A DNA stretch of 64,000 bases, taken from Monosporascus cannonballus (taxonomy: Eukaryota; Ascomycota; Sordariomycetes; Xylariales). Each line of letters begins with the position of its first letter. Position 1 is the first letter of the stretch. The DNA is taken from positions 68,943-132,942 of the forward strand of contig QJNS01000138.1 of the NCBI GenBank assembly GCA_004154925.1, given 5' to 3'. Position numbers and translations under genes: made by a program. Of the stretch, positions 11,991 through 24,639 are shown piece after piece. The notes under the pieces are model-generated. The model was not told the origin of the DNA and did not search any database. It worked only from the letters and a program-made list of their open reading frames with translations.

Positions 11991-14414
11991 ATTATATAAA
12001 AATATTTACGTCTGCGATAAATTACGATAATTCGAGTAATATCTTTTAATATATAGTAAAAGATTTAATAACATAATAACAGGTTTTCAAAAAACGAAAA
12101 AACGAATAAAATGTAAATTTCAAGAAAATATCAAAAGGATTTAATACGAGAAATATACGAACATTAGTTATACGAATATTTAGAAATTTACAAAATCTTA
12201 AAACAGCTTTAATAAATATATTTTTTAAAAATGAAATTAACGACATGAAAAAATACATAATAATATAATATTTGCGCTAAAATAAAGGTTCGACGATACA
12301 AACCATACGGAAAATTACAGCTATTATTAGTCGTAAAACGATTATAATATTTAATTATATTCGATTTTATTTTTAAACTTTTTATATGAGAAAATCCAGT
12401 AATAAGAATATATTACGATAGTATTTTCGTAATTATCGACCGATTTAGGAAAGTTTTATACTTTTTATTATATTACAAAAATGTAAATACGGAATAAATA
12501 GCATATATTCTTTTAAGTATATTTTTAATATACACGGATTGTTAATATAAATTATTTTAAATAAAAAATCGACATTCGTATTTAAATTTTAATAAAGCTT
12601 TATATTACAGATCGGCTTAATTAATAAATTATTTAACGTATTTAAACCTTAAACGCATAAATAAACAAAATAAATAAACTAAGTTTTAAAACGTTATTTA
12701 CGATATTATATTAATTATGAAAAAAATAATTAAGTTAAGAAATCATTAATCGTATAATTAACTTATAACATTAATTATTATAGAAATATTAAGATACTAT
12801 TAACGAACGTAAATCTTAGTTTTATTTCAAAAATGTACAAAAACAATACGTAATAATAGCTTAATTCATATTAAAACAATTTTTATATTAAAATAATTAC
12901 GATACTTATATAATAAAATGAAACTAAAATTTAAATTTTTACATAATCAAAGAAATAAGTATTATATTTAGAAGAAATTAAAAGAATAAATTTTCGAAAA
13001 AGGGAAAATAATTTTTCTCGCTATACAAAATATTTAAACGAAACGACCTAATAAAAATTTCGATTTTAAATATATTAGTCTATATAAAATCGCCAAAAAA
13101 CCTCGGAAAATAATTCTTAATTAGAATTTTTATTAACAGTCAAACTTTATTTAATTTTTAGGTTTCTTATGCGAATTAATAGCAGATATAATTAAAGTAT
13201 ATACGGTATAGGATAATATAGAAGTGAAAAACAAATAAGTATACGAAGTGGAAAAAATTTTCGATATGCGAAAATAAGACGGACTTATCTAATACCTAAT
13301 TAAGTAAAAAAATACCCGGATTTCGAAAATACTTAGAAATTTGCTAAGAATTTTATTAGCGTTTAATACTTATTAAAAAACTTTTACTAATAACGGCAGA
13401 ATTACTAGAAATGATCGCATATTAATCGGTATTTTTAACGGATTAATCGGTATTACCGATATTAAACTAATCTATGGGACCAACGAAAGGAATTAATATA
13501 GTCATAAAAATTTCGACGATAACCTGCCTCTAGTATTTTTGCTCTTTTAATTTCTTTAACAATTGTAGCTTTTTTATATTATTTTTATTTCTTTTAAACG
13601 AAAAACAACCTTTTATTTCTGAAAACGGATTAAACGCGTAATAATATCGTTTATTTTTTGCTAATCACGTTTTAGAATTCCAAAAAACGTTTTTTTATAA
13701 AAACCTCTTTTCGTTTTAAGTAATGGTTTTCGGCGTAAATATTTTCCAAAGAAAAAAAAGAACGTTAATATTATTATAAGGATATTTACGCTTAATATAA
13801 GCTTTATATTTTAAAACGTTTTCCATTATTTCGTATTTTTAACCCTTAAAAAATATAAAAAATACGGTATAACTTTAAAATTAAAATCGTTAAAAATAAA
13901 AAGCAGGTTTTGCCGATAGATAATAAAGGAAACCTGACGACAACTTTTAATAATATAATCCAATATCGTAAAAAAACCAGTAACATTTACTAAAAAAAAG
14001 AATCTTAAGGGCAAGATTTAAGAAAAAAAGGAGATCGTATTATGACTTACTAAGTTCCGGCCTCGGGAAACGGTTAACAAAAATAATACGAACCACTTCC
14101 TAAATCACGTAACGGGTACTTAGCAAAGATCTACTAAATACGAATAATTAGCATTAAGCAACTGTTTAGCAAAATTTTGCTAGATGCAGTTAAGCAAAAA
14201 TAAGCAGTAATACCAGAATAAGGATATATATATTCGTTACTTTCTATAATCTAAATAATACCAACTTGCAATAAACATCGTTACCCAAGACACCCTTCGA
14301 ATTACTTGACGTAATACGTTACTGTATTATTACTATAAAATCTCACGATACTCCTACTAATATAAACCCGAACGACTAAGGTTTAATAGTTAGTTAAACC
14401 CTCTAGTCTTCATA
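11991..14414 (+). mobile_element. Family 1 copy B, right fragment (integrase, chromodomain, 3' LTR)
   Basis: Continues the homology with copy A at the base where the left fragment stopped. Degenerate integrase lies around 12,340-12,700 (a DSIFVIIDRFRK-like stretch near 12,420). A chromodomain-like YEVEKIFDMRK lies near 13,240-13,290 and a partial YLIK next to it. The 3' LTR is 14,038-14,414, starting TATTATGAC and ending TTCATA. The equal positions of copy A read TATTACGAC and GTCACA, so both ends carry C-to-T type changes. No intact frame. Confidence 0.8.
14038..14414 (+). repeat. 3' LTR of family 1 copy B
   Basis: Counterpart of 3,428-3,822, 377 bp. More decayed than the copy A LTR, with both terminal dinucleotides changed. 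Confidence 0.7.
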
Positions 14415-14784
14415 TAGCAGACTTAAAAACTTTTTCTAGTTCTTTTGTAATATTTAACTGGATAACCTAGCTTATTCGAAAGGATTTCCTAATCTCAGAA
14501 CCTTTCCTTTTTTTTCCTTAAGCTTCTTATAGGCAGCTTAAAGGAACGTTATAAAATCGTTATTATCTTTCTTAAGCTGAATAATACGTTTATTTATGGC
14601 ATCCAAACGTCGGAACACCTTTTCGCAAAAAAGACAAGGCTTTCTTTTTCTTTTTCAGATTCTATTCCAAAATTCGAATAATTAAGGACCTGGTAAATAG
14701 GCTATTCGGGCTGCTTACTGGTAAATGTAATATCGGCAATATTATTTAAAATTTAACGGTATTATTAAATAAAAGTTTATAACG
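14415..14784. other. AT-rich sequence, unassigned
   Basis: About 370 bp between two LTR structures. The minus strand gives a lysine-rich, coiled-coil-like reading around 14,520-14,650 with few stops, which could be a transposon gene remnant, but no family is recognised. No intact frame, RNA gene or repeat was found. Confidence 0.4.
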
Positions 14785-15842
14785 TATAACGGCTAAAGAA
14801 TTTAGTTAATTATTAAACCATAATTATTTAACTTTATATTAATAAAAGTATCGTAAAAATTTAAATAATAAATATAATAACGTATTATATTTCGTAATTT
14901 CAAAAATACTTCAAATAATAATTTCATATTATAAATTAAAATTATATAAATTATGGAGACAATAAATATATATTTTTTCGTTTTGATTTAAAATATTTAA
15001 ACAGTTTAAACCCTTAAGTTCGTTACGCCCTTTAAGTTTTTTTTCCGGCTTAAAGAGCTTAAGGTGTTTAGCATTTTGAAACCTTTGAGCTGGTTACGTA
15101 ATATCTTAGCAGTAGTCGGGATTTATCTTTTTCGAGGGTCCGACCGTCCGGAAAGAAGCTAAGACCGTTAGGTCATAACAAAATTGCATTAATATAATTA
15201 AATATTAAATAATCTATATTTTATATGAAATATTATTTTTTTTATTTCTTTTAATTTTAATATTACATGATATAAGGTATTCAGTTTTTTAAATTATGTT
15301 TTTCAGATTTATAATTAAAGATAATAATGTTTGATTTTATAATATAATATTATTTAGTTATCAATAATTTATTATGAACTATAATTTGATATTTTTTAAA
15401 ATACGAAAAATATAAAGTACTTTACTGTAACAGCTAAGAGTTTAACCAACTATTAAACCTAAGTCGTACGGATTCATGTTAGCAGAAATGCGATGAAAAT
15501 CTGAGTAACAAAATACTTTAATTATATTTCTTTAATATTAAAGGCATTTTAAATTACGAAATTATATTTAAAAATTGATGTTATATAGCTTACTGAAATA
15601 ATAAACGTATATATTTTATTCACGTTTTAACCTATTTGTTTCAATTTAACATTATTTTACTTTTTAGATTTTTTTAAGTACTTTTAAACTGTTGTAGAGT
15701 TCGACTAACTTCAGCGTTTTACACTAATAAATTATATTAAGAATATTTAAGCTAGTTACGTAATACTTAATTTTATTTAGGGTTATATTTCTAAAACGCC
15801 CGGTCGTTTGTATTATAATTAAGCCGGTTAAATTATGGTATA
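14785..15842 (+). mobile_element. LTR pair with a very short interior (TRIM-like or two solo LTRs)
   Basis: Two directly repeated segments, 14,785-15,180 and 15,426-15,842, share start (TRTAACRGCTAA), a middle block (AATAAAYGTATAT) and end (AGCTRGTTACGTAAT, then a CCGACCGTCC or CCCGGTCG block, then GTCATAACA or its RIP form). Only 245 AT-rich bases without coding trace lie between them. Matching target duplications were not found (TAACG on the left, ATTTC on the right), so a miniature element cannot be told apart from two separate solo LTRs or a deleted element. Confidence 0.55.
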
Positions 15843-16948
15843 ATTTCTTTTAGCATTTCTTTTTTTTAAAAATTACTTTATTTATTTATTAAGTTCGATA
15901 AGTATTTTCTTTTCATATTTTTTATGTCGGATCATATTAAGACATCTCGTTTTCGTAAGTTTACTAATATTTTAATATTTTTAAAGCATATTAAACGTTT
16001 GAAGTTTAATATATTATTTTTTTCCTATTTCTTTTATAAATCGGAACGGAAAGTTTGGCAAACTTATTATAATTTATAAATATATGCGCGTTCTATTAAA
16101 TTTAGTAATCTTTATAAATTTTCGACTTTTTAGAATTTAAATATTTTAAATTTGTTATTAAAAGGAATTATTTTATATTAAAAAATTATATAGTCGAAAA
16201 AAGGAATTTAAAACCTAATAATATTTAAATCATTACTTTGATAGTTTAACTCGTTTATGAAAATAAAAAACTTTTTCGCAATTATAATATTAAAATATTT
16301 CGTTAAAGTACTTAAAATACGAAAATATTAAAAAGAACTTAAACGTTTAAAGAAAACTCAAAAATAATTAAAAAATTATACATATAACAGTTGCGTCAAT
16401 GTAGGTTGCGAATTAAATTAATTAATCCGGGATTACAATTATTAATTAGTTATCCGTTAATTAAAAAGTCGTTACCGTTATTAATAAAAATCTTATAATA
16501 AGCGTTAATCGTTTATACCGTTTTTTGTAAATTTCTAAATATTTTCGAATTTTGGATAATTCATTATTTAATTAAGTATTTAATAAGTTCGTTTTGTTTT
16601 AATATTTAAAACCTTTTTTTTATATACTTTCGTTTTTGTTTTTTTTGTATCGTATATATTTTGATAATATCCGTTACGAACTTAGATAAAGAAATATAAA
16701 AAAACGGCATAAATTTTAATTTTTAGCATAAATTTTAATTTATAATTACTTTTTTAAAATTCTTTTAGTAATTCTATATAGATCGATATACTTCTCATCG
16801 AGTTGTTTGCTGAGTTTTTTAATTTTAATATTTTTATAACGAAATAAATTTTTTGGTTTTAAAAAATTTCTTTAATTAATATATTTATTTATTTAATTAC
16901 ACACAAACTTTAACTTTAACTTTCGGTTTTAATATAATTATTTTAAGT
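15843..16948. other. AT-rich degenerate sequence, unassigned
   Basis: About 1.1 kb. On the plus strand a reading starting near 15,926 (ATGTCGGATCAT) gives a basic, stop-broken peptide. It may be an old transposon gene, but no motif is clear enough to name a family. Nothing else seen. Confidence 0.35.
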
Positions 16949-16953
16949 ATTTC

Positions 16954-17139
16954 TGTAAAACGTTTCACTTAAACGGTCTATAATCAGTTGCTAATAAGAG
17001 TTTATTTTCTAGCTAAAAAGAAAAAAGAGAAGATGAAAATACAATAATATATGTTCGTATATAAGGCGTTACGTTAGTGCTGCTTGGTATCGGCGTTTAT
17101 CCGGTGCTCCATAATAGGGCTCTATATAGCCCATTTATA
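16954..17139 (-). repeat. 3' LTR of family 3
   Basis: 186 bp, TGTAAAACG at the left end. It shares with 23,608-23,786 the blocks ATATGTTCGTATATAAGGCG and ATAATAGGGCTCTATA. Read on the minus strand it is the downstream LTR. Confidence 0.8.
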
Positions 17140-18189
17140 TTACCCCTTATTTTTTCCAAAAGAGATTAACTTATTACAAAATCAATAATCGCGTTAAGTT
17201 TTAGCTTTTAATTAATCCGAAATTCGGAAATTTGCCGATTTCCGAATTAAGGTTAATTTAGGTAATTAATTATAAGCTAATTATACGTCAAGCAAATTTA
17301 TATATAAAATGCGTTTATATTTTTACTTATTTTAACTTTTTTTTATAATAATAATTTAGTTCGGTAAGTTTATTTTTATTAATATTTATAATATTATTTT
17401 TATACGTTATTTCGTAACGGTTTAAAAGTTAATTAATACATTATAACGCTACGAATATATCCTGTAAAAAAAATGTTTTTACGGTTTCGGGTTTTTTTGA
17501 TAAGTCGGAATCCGCTAAAATCTTTTTTACGTTACGTATTTACGTTGTCCTGGACGAATATCCCGCCCGTATTCGCGATATACCCTATTTTACTTATGTA
17601 ATTCGTTTTGCCGAAAACCCGGACGTATTTTATTTAAATTAATAAAGTATATAATTTGTTTATACGTTATTTATGCGTTATTTTTAAAATGTTTATTATT
17701 GTAAGTAAAAAAACGGTCCGTTATTAGGCCTATATTAATTATAATTATAAATATTCCGAAATATATATCTTTTTTATTTTTCCTAATATATTTTTAACGT
17801 AACCTTTATGTAACTTAGAGATATTCCCGAATTTCGTTAAACGGTTAATATATTTTACAAAGTTATATTTAATTACGATTACCGAAACCCTAATAAATTC
17901 GCTTTTTTTGCGTATTTTTCATATTGCTCTTTTGTCGTTAACTTTAATTTAATAACTATCCGTACTTAGGAAAAGGCGGTACCGAAACTTTATATTCGCG
18001 TTTTAAGTTTTCGTACGTCGTTTGTTCCGAAATAAATTTACACCTTTAATTCCTGGTTTAAATATTATTTATATGTAAGTTAAATTACCGATTCTGCCCG
18101 TTTTTCCATTTCGCCTAATAAAAAATATATTAAATATAAAAATAACAAATCCCGTTATATAAGGTTTTTTTATAATACTTTTACGCCTT

Positions 18190-18610
18190 TTCCGCGCTGC
18201 TTATTAATTTACGTCACAGGCTGAATTAATGGCCGTTAGTAATCGCATTATTAGCGTTTTCAAAAGCCTCGTAATCGTAACTTAAGCGGCTGAAAAGAAG
18301 GTCTCGGCTTTGCCGGAGTCTGATATAAATAAGGCCGAGTAATCGCGCGCTTTAGGTACGTAACTCCCGCGCAGCGCTAACGCACTCCTGTAACTCCTAA
18401 CTCCTTCCTAATATGTTCTGCTCGTAAACAACGGGAGCACTGTTCCAGCGCCTATTTGCGAACCACATGGGATTATTCCTAAGTGGCTTCCCCAAATCTC
18501 CTGTACCGCCTACGCGCCGCCCGGCTGGTGCTTTTGGGCTGGACTTTTACCCATCCGCTTTCGGGTAGCATATTGGATTTGGGGTCCGTTATTAATGGCT
18601 ATATTGTCGT
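18190..18610. other. GC-normal island inside the AT-rich family 3 element
   Basis: About 420 bp with balanced base composition (for example the stretches near 18,300-18,380 and 18,470-18,590) inside an element that is otherwise heavily AT-biased. It lies just beyond the chromodomain end on the minus strand. A TATA-like TGATATAAATAAGG is at about 18,320. The 9-bp word ATTAATGGC occurs near both sides (about 18,226 and 18,594), but no inverted termini were found. It may be a younger short insertion or a part of the element present once in the genome and so untouched by RIP. Confidence 0.5.
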
Positions 18611-21600
18611 ACTTTTTTTCGAATTATTATAAAGCCGCCGTATTTACAAACTTTTCGAATGGTTTTTAAGTTAATTTTGCGTAACCTAATTATTTTATCT
18701 GAACTTGGCGTATAAAACTTTTTCTTATTTTTTTTGTCCGGGCTTAAAGGATGTTTTCGATTTTAAATTCCGGTTCGTTACTTTTTTCAAGGACAATAAA
18801 AAAGGGTTACGTATTTATATTGATTTAGAACAGTAAGAAATTGCAATTCGTACGCCTTAATAAATTAGTATAAAAATGGTTATAAGTTTTTTTAAATATA
18901 TTTAATTTAATAACGTAAAAATTAATTACTTTAATTATTTAATATTTAACTTAAAGCCACCTTAACGTTTTCGATAGTTAAAAAATGATAATATTTTTTA
19001 GAGATAATTAAAGTTTATCGTTAATTTCATATTTTTTGGCAGAAAAATAACATTTATTCGTTATTTTCTCTTGGATTTGCTAGGCCGCCGCCATTACGAC
19101 TTGGGCAAATTCCGTTTTTTTTTATAATTTCCTAACGAAAATTTCCGTTTTTATACGGAAATCTTTTTTAATTATTAAATTACTTTTTATTTAGAAAATC
19201 GGGTTAACGTAATATCCGTAAAATAAGAAAAAAAGATTTAATTTTACCGAAATCGTATTTTAGTTATTAATTAAAAATATCGTTTTCGGAAAAAATTTAA
19301 TTTATTTTTATTGCAAATACGTTACGAAAATTCGCAAATAAATTAATATCTTTTAATTAACCCTTTTTGCAATATTATCGGTTTCTAAATAATATACGAT
19401 AAAAAAGCATTATTTTATTTTTATTAATGAATAAACTTTAATTTAAAAGTTTTTTACGTAATTAATTTTTTATCATTTATAATAATTTTAAGAAAAACAT
19501 ATAATTTTAAATATATTTTTACGAATATTTCCGTATATATTTTTATATTTATTATATGTATTATTTTTAAAAGTATTATTTTAAATAATTAATTTATTAT
19601 AGTTATTAAAAATATAAATTTTATTTAAAAACGGCTAATAAATTAAGTATAAAATCGATCGATAATTTATTATAAAATTATTCGAAAACCGGAAATAACT
19701 TTAATAATTTCTTTTATTATTTTTTCATACGTTTATATGGCCGCATACGTTATAATTTTTGCAAAATTACCTTATTATACGATATATATCCGGTTAAAAA
19801 AACTTTTCGAAAATATTATTATCGTAATTTTTTTACTTAGGTAGCTTATTATATAAAAATCGTAAGTATTTTATATTAGAGCGGTTTTAAGCGGCTTTAA
19901 ATTTAGGATTTAATGGCGTTCCCAAAATTAAAAAAAGCTTTTAACGTTCAAAATATATTCCGTAATCGATATTAATAATTTTAATTCCGTAAGAAAATTA
20001 CGTTCCTTTTTTGTAATGGTCTTAATAATACGGTTATAATTTTTATTATGTTTTAATATTACGTCCTAAAGTTTCTGAAAATTTTCGCAATATTATAATA
20101 TTTATATTTTTGGAAATAACCCGTTATTTTTAATTTTAATATTATTAACCGTTATCGTATTTTTAATATATTTCTAACGTTTCGTAAATAATATAGGTAA
20201 TTATTTATTTTTTATTAAATAAAATTTTTGTATAGTTTTTCTGTTATCGCCTTTTCTTATAAACATATTTTGTTTTTTACGCGAAAATATATCGGCCTTA
20301 ATATTTAAATGGCCGGTATAAAATTTGAAATAAAAATTAAAACGGAATAATTCTTTTAATTACTTTACTTAATATTTGTTTAATTTTTTAATAATTATAA
20401 AATATTTCAAATTTTTATAGTTGATAATAATTTTAAATAAGATTATTGCGTTACGTAATTCCATATTTTACGTTTTTAAGTAACTTATTACTATTAAAAA
20501 CTTTTTATTATATATTTGATAATTAATTTTAATAAAAATCAATTTTTTGAAATCATAAATAACCGGATATAATATTTTCAATTTATTAATCTGGAATATA
20601 TATTTTTATATATTATCCGTAAATAATTTATTTTTAATACTATAGGTTTTTCGGAATCTTGTTACGCCAAAATCGGTTCCGTTATAAAAACGCTTTTAAA
20701 ACGTTTAAATATTCGTTTTTTTCCTTTAAGGGAATAAAATTTTTTCGGGTTAAAATTATTAACGGTACCATATATCCGCATAATAAGTTATAAAGTTGCG
20801 GTAAAAATTTGCAAATTTTAAAAAGTTTCGGATTTTTTTAAGCATTTTAAAAACTTTTTATTTTTTTAATCGTACGTAGTTTTTCGAGGTCTATTCATAT
20901 TCCCTTTTCGGCATTTATAATAAATCTAAAATATTTTATCGTTTTTATTGCAAATTCACACTTAAAAATATTTAAATTTAAATCCGATTTTTTAAGTAAC
21001 TTATAACTTTTTTTATTTTTTACATATAATCCTTTTTGGATCCGGAAAAAAAATAAAGATATTATTTATATACGTTAAACAAAAAACCTTAAAGTACTTC
21101 CTTAAAATCTTATTAACGTATCGTTAAAAAATCGCAAAAACTCTGCATAAGCCAAATAGTATTATTAGCTATTCGTATAAATTGAAACGTATTTAAAATA
21201 CCATTTTTTATTCGTTTTCTTCTTTAGTCCTAATCCTATAAAACATTATTTAAATATTTATTTTCGTAAATTATTTAACGTAAAAAAAATAATTTTAAAA
21301 TTTCCGAAATAAAAGGTAAAAAATCACGTTTTTTTCGGTTATTATATTTAACGCTCGATAATCGTAATAAAAACGTAACTTTTTTCCGGATTTCTTTATA
21401 AATAAAACCGGAACCTTTACGGGCAAATTATTTATACGAATATACCTTTTATCCAAAAGCTCCGTCAGGATTTTTTAAGGTTAATAATTTATCCTTAATT
21501 ATATTATATAAAAACCTCTATAATATTAATATTTGTTTTCTACTTTAATTTTATATAATAAGTTTATATACTTTATTCCGGGACGGAATAAAAATAAAAC

Positions 21601-23607
21601 GTTGCTTAAAATTTTATCGAATAACTTCCGAAACGCTTTTAATTTAAATAAAAACTTCTCGTTAACCTCTATTTTTTTCTTAAACGTTAACATTTTGTTA
21701 ATATCTGTTAAAATAATTAAAAATAATTAAATGTTTTATTTAATCTCTTTAATCTTTTTTATGTTCCGAAATTGCGCCTTAAAAACGGTAATTAAAATCT
21801 TTTTTATTTTGCAAATTATTCGTACGTTATTTTCTTAGATTTCGTATCCTTTTTCGTAAACCGTTATATAATCTATTATGCTTACTCTTAAAAAGTATTT
21901 TTGCATTACGTATATAACGTTATAACGCATTATTTAAAATTATCCTAAAATTAAAGAGTAATTAATACTATTAATAATATATATGAATATTTTAGCTTTG
22001 AAACCGTCGATATCTATCTTTATATATATTATTTTCTTAATGTTTCTTTGCCGTTATCATTTTTTTCGAACTTTTTTTAATCCCTATAATTTTATTAAAA
22101 TATGCGGTAATCGTAAATGTTTTACGAACGTCTCGTTTATTACGGCAAAATATTTATATTTCTAATTAATAAAAATTGTTATAAATACTTGTTAATTAAT
22201 ATATATATTAATAATAAATAAAATGCTGTTTATATTCTATTTTATAATTTTTATTTCGACCTAGGTCGTTTTTTTATTTCCGAACGCGCCGATATTTAGA
22301 AGTTATTTTTTTTTCGTTTTTAAATTCTAATTTTTTGTCCTTATACGTTTTTAATAAATTGATCTTTTTCTGCAGTTTTTTTGCTGGTAAAAATAAATAA
22401 CCGTTCGCCTCATAATTAAAACGCTTATAATATAAATAAAGGTCTTTCGTTTTACGGACGTTCCGTTCTTTTAAGTCATTTATCGTACGTATTATTTCGG
22501 CGTTAAAAGTAAAATTTAAGATCCTTATTTTTACCGTCCTATTGCCGAAACACCTGTTATACTTATGTTACTATCTGGGTTATTTCCGGCTTAATTATTA
22601 CCATTCGATTAAGTTATTAAAAAACTGTTCGTTCTTTTTTACTGTATTATTCCTTTAAGGCGTCCGGCAATTTCCATTACCTTATTTACTTATACATCAT
22701 AACTTTTAAAAAAATTTATTAGAATTAAAACTTAGGTAAATTTCTTATTTAATATTTTTTAAAAAATATAAATTTTACTTTCATTAACCAGGTAATCTTT
22801 TTTGCATTTATTAACGTTTTTTCAAATAAAAAATAAAATAACGAAAATTTCGCGTTATCGGCGTATTTTAAATTCCGAAAACGTTCGGCTACCTTTTTTT
22901 TATGCCGATCATTATATTATTCGTATAATACCTAAAAAACCGACAAAATTATAAATATTATTTAAGTTTCCGGTAATATAATAATTAATAACCGTATATT
23001 ATATATTAATTTCAAACCTTTTATATATAGCATAAAATTACTTTCGAATTCCTTTTATAAATATAATATTGATTTCGAATTTATAAATTATAAATATATA
23101 TTATTCGGAGAACTTCTTTTTTATCCCAATAAATTTCTCCGGCCAAAATAATAGTTTTTATTTAATTTCTATTATTAATTCGGTCGTTCGAACCGTTTTT
23201 ACGAAATGGCTTAATTACGTTTTCGATTATTATTAAATGAAAAAAAATTAGTATTCGTAAAGGTTATTATATTCTGAACTTACAATTGGATAATAAGCTT
23301 TTGCTAAATAATTAAGCCGTTTCTAAGTTATTCGGCCATTTATATTAGTTCTTTATTTGCCCTATGCTGTACTTTTATATGCTTATGGAACTGGGCTACT
23401 ATTTTTTTACTCTTTTCGAACTGGTAATTTATACGTTACTTTATAACCGTTATGGAACTTATTAAGGTTTTCGTTATAACGCTAAATACCTTTTATAATT
23501 CTGGGTCGATAAAGGCCTTTTACTGGGCCCCTTAAAAAACGTTCGAAAATCCTAATATCTAACTCCGAACGTTTTCTGCTTTGCTAAATAGTGAGCTAAA
23601 AAAAATA

Positions 23608-23786
23608 TGTAAAAAGCTTTACTTAAGCGGTTTATAATCAGTTATTAATAAAAGTTTATTTTTTAGCTAAAAAAGGAAAATAAAAATACAATTATGTATG
23701 TTCGTATATAAGGCGTTATGCTAATGCTGCTTGATACCGGCGTTTGTCCGATGCTTTATAATAGGGCTCTATACAGCCCCATCATA
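23608..23786 (-). repeat. 5' LTR of family 3
   Basis: 179 bp, TGTAAAAAG at the left end and CATCATA at the right. It differs from its partner by transitions plus a few short indels in the A-rich middle. Confidence 0.8.
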
Positions 23787-23791
23787 ATTTC

Positions 23792-24639
23792 GACGTAAAT
23801 ATTATTTTAATATTCATAAATTCTTTATATTTATTTTTGTAAACATTAAGTATAAAATTAAACTTTATACTTAATAAACCTATTGTAATATTTTCGTAAT
23901 AATAAATATTATAAATATATTATATAATAAACAAATTGATAACTTAGTTATTTTATATATAATTTATATAATACTTTACATAGGTTTTTAATATTTAATT
24001 TAATCGTTTTGTTTATTAATTTATTTGAAGTATAAATACGTTAAATAATTTATACTTTAATTTGAATTATATTAGAAAACTGTGATAAGTTTTTGAAATA
24101 AATATATTTTTTATTAAAAATAATTTTATATAATAATCCGCATACGTTTTGCCTTATTAAAATCAGGGCCTATTTTAAAGATTATAGTTACGCTTATAGT
24201 ATAACTATAGCTAAGTAATATTTAATATTACGTTAATCTAATTTCTGAAAAACTTATAAAAATAATAAGACTTCTAAAATAAGACCTAATAGCAAATTGT
24301 AATTTTTGGCCTTAATTAGTACTGTCCTATATAAAAAAGTTCAATTTATTTTTAAACTCGAAATTAAAATTATAATATAAAATAAGTAAACGAAGAAAAA
24401 TTATATTTATATAAATTTTTAAAAAGTTATTTTAACGGGATATAAAACCTTTAAATCGGGGCTAATTTCGTAAAAATATTAAAGAAAACAGTAAAAGTTT
24501 TTAATAAATATTATTTTTAATCCGAAACTCCTTTATAGTTACAATAACGTAACTATTATATATAATATTTAGCTATAGGCCTTCAAAAGTAATTTAATAT
24601 AAGAAAAACCCGTCCAGCTATATTTTTACTTATAAACAT
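23792..24639. other. AT-rich sequence without recognisable feature
   Basis: About 850 bp right of the family 3 element. Only stop-rich AT sequence is visible. A short inverted pair (ATAAGAAAAACCCGT near 24,602 and its complement near 24,748) straddles its right end. Confidence 0.4.

Larger units (their letters stand above)
16954..23786 (-). mobile_element. Complete but RIP-degraded Ty3/Gypsy chromovirus, family 3, minus strand
   Basis: Short LTRs at 16,954-17,139 and 23,608-23,786 are flanked by ATTTC (16,949-16,953 and 23,787-23,791). On the minus strand the reverse transcriptase reads near 21,100-20,880 as VYINNIFIFFPDP, the decayed form of the VYIDDILIFS catalytic motif, followed by a KYFGLIINAEKG-like stretch. 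A chromodomain-like segment reads PEFKIENIL near 18,770 and LGYAKLT further on. Gag is expected in 22,200-23,550 but is too decayed to define. The pol order confirms the minus orientation. The terminal CA of the plus-strand LTR ends has become TA, as RIP does. The open frames in it (e.g. 21,533-21,730) are noise. Confidence 0.85.
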
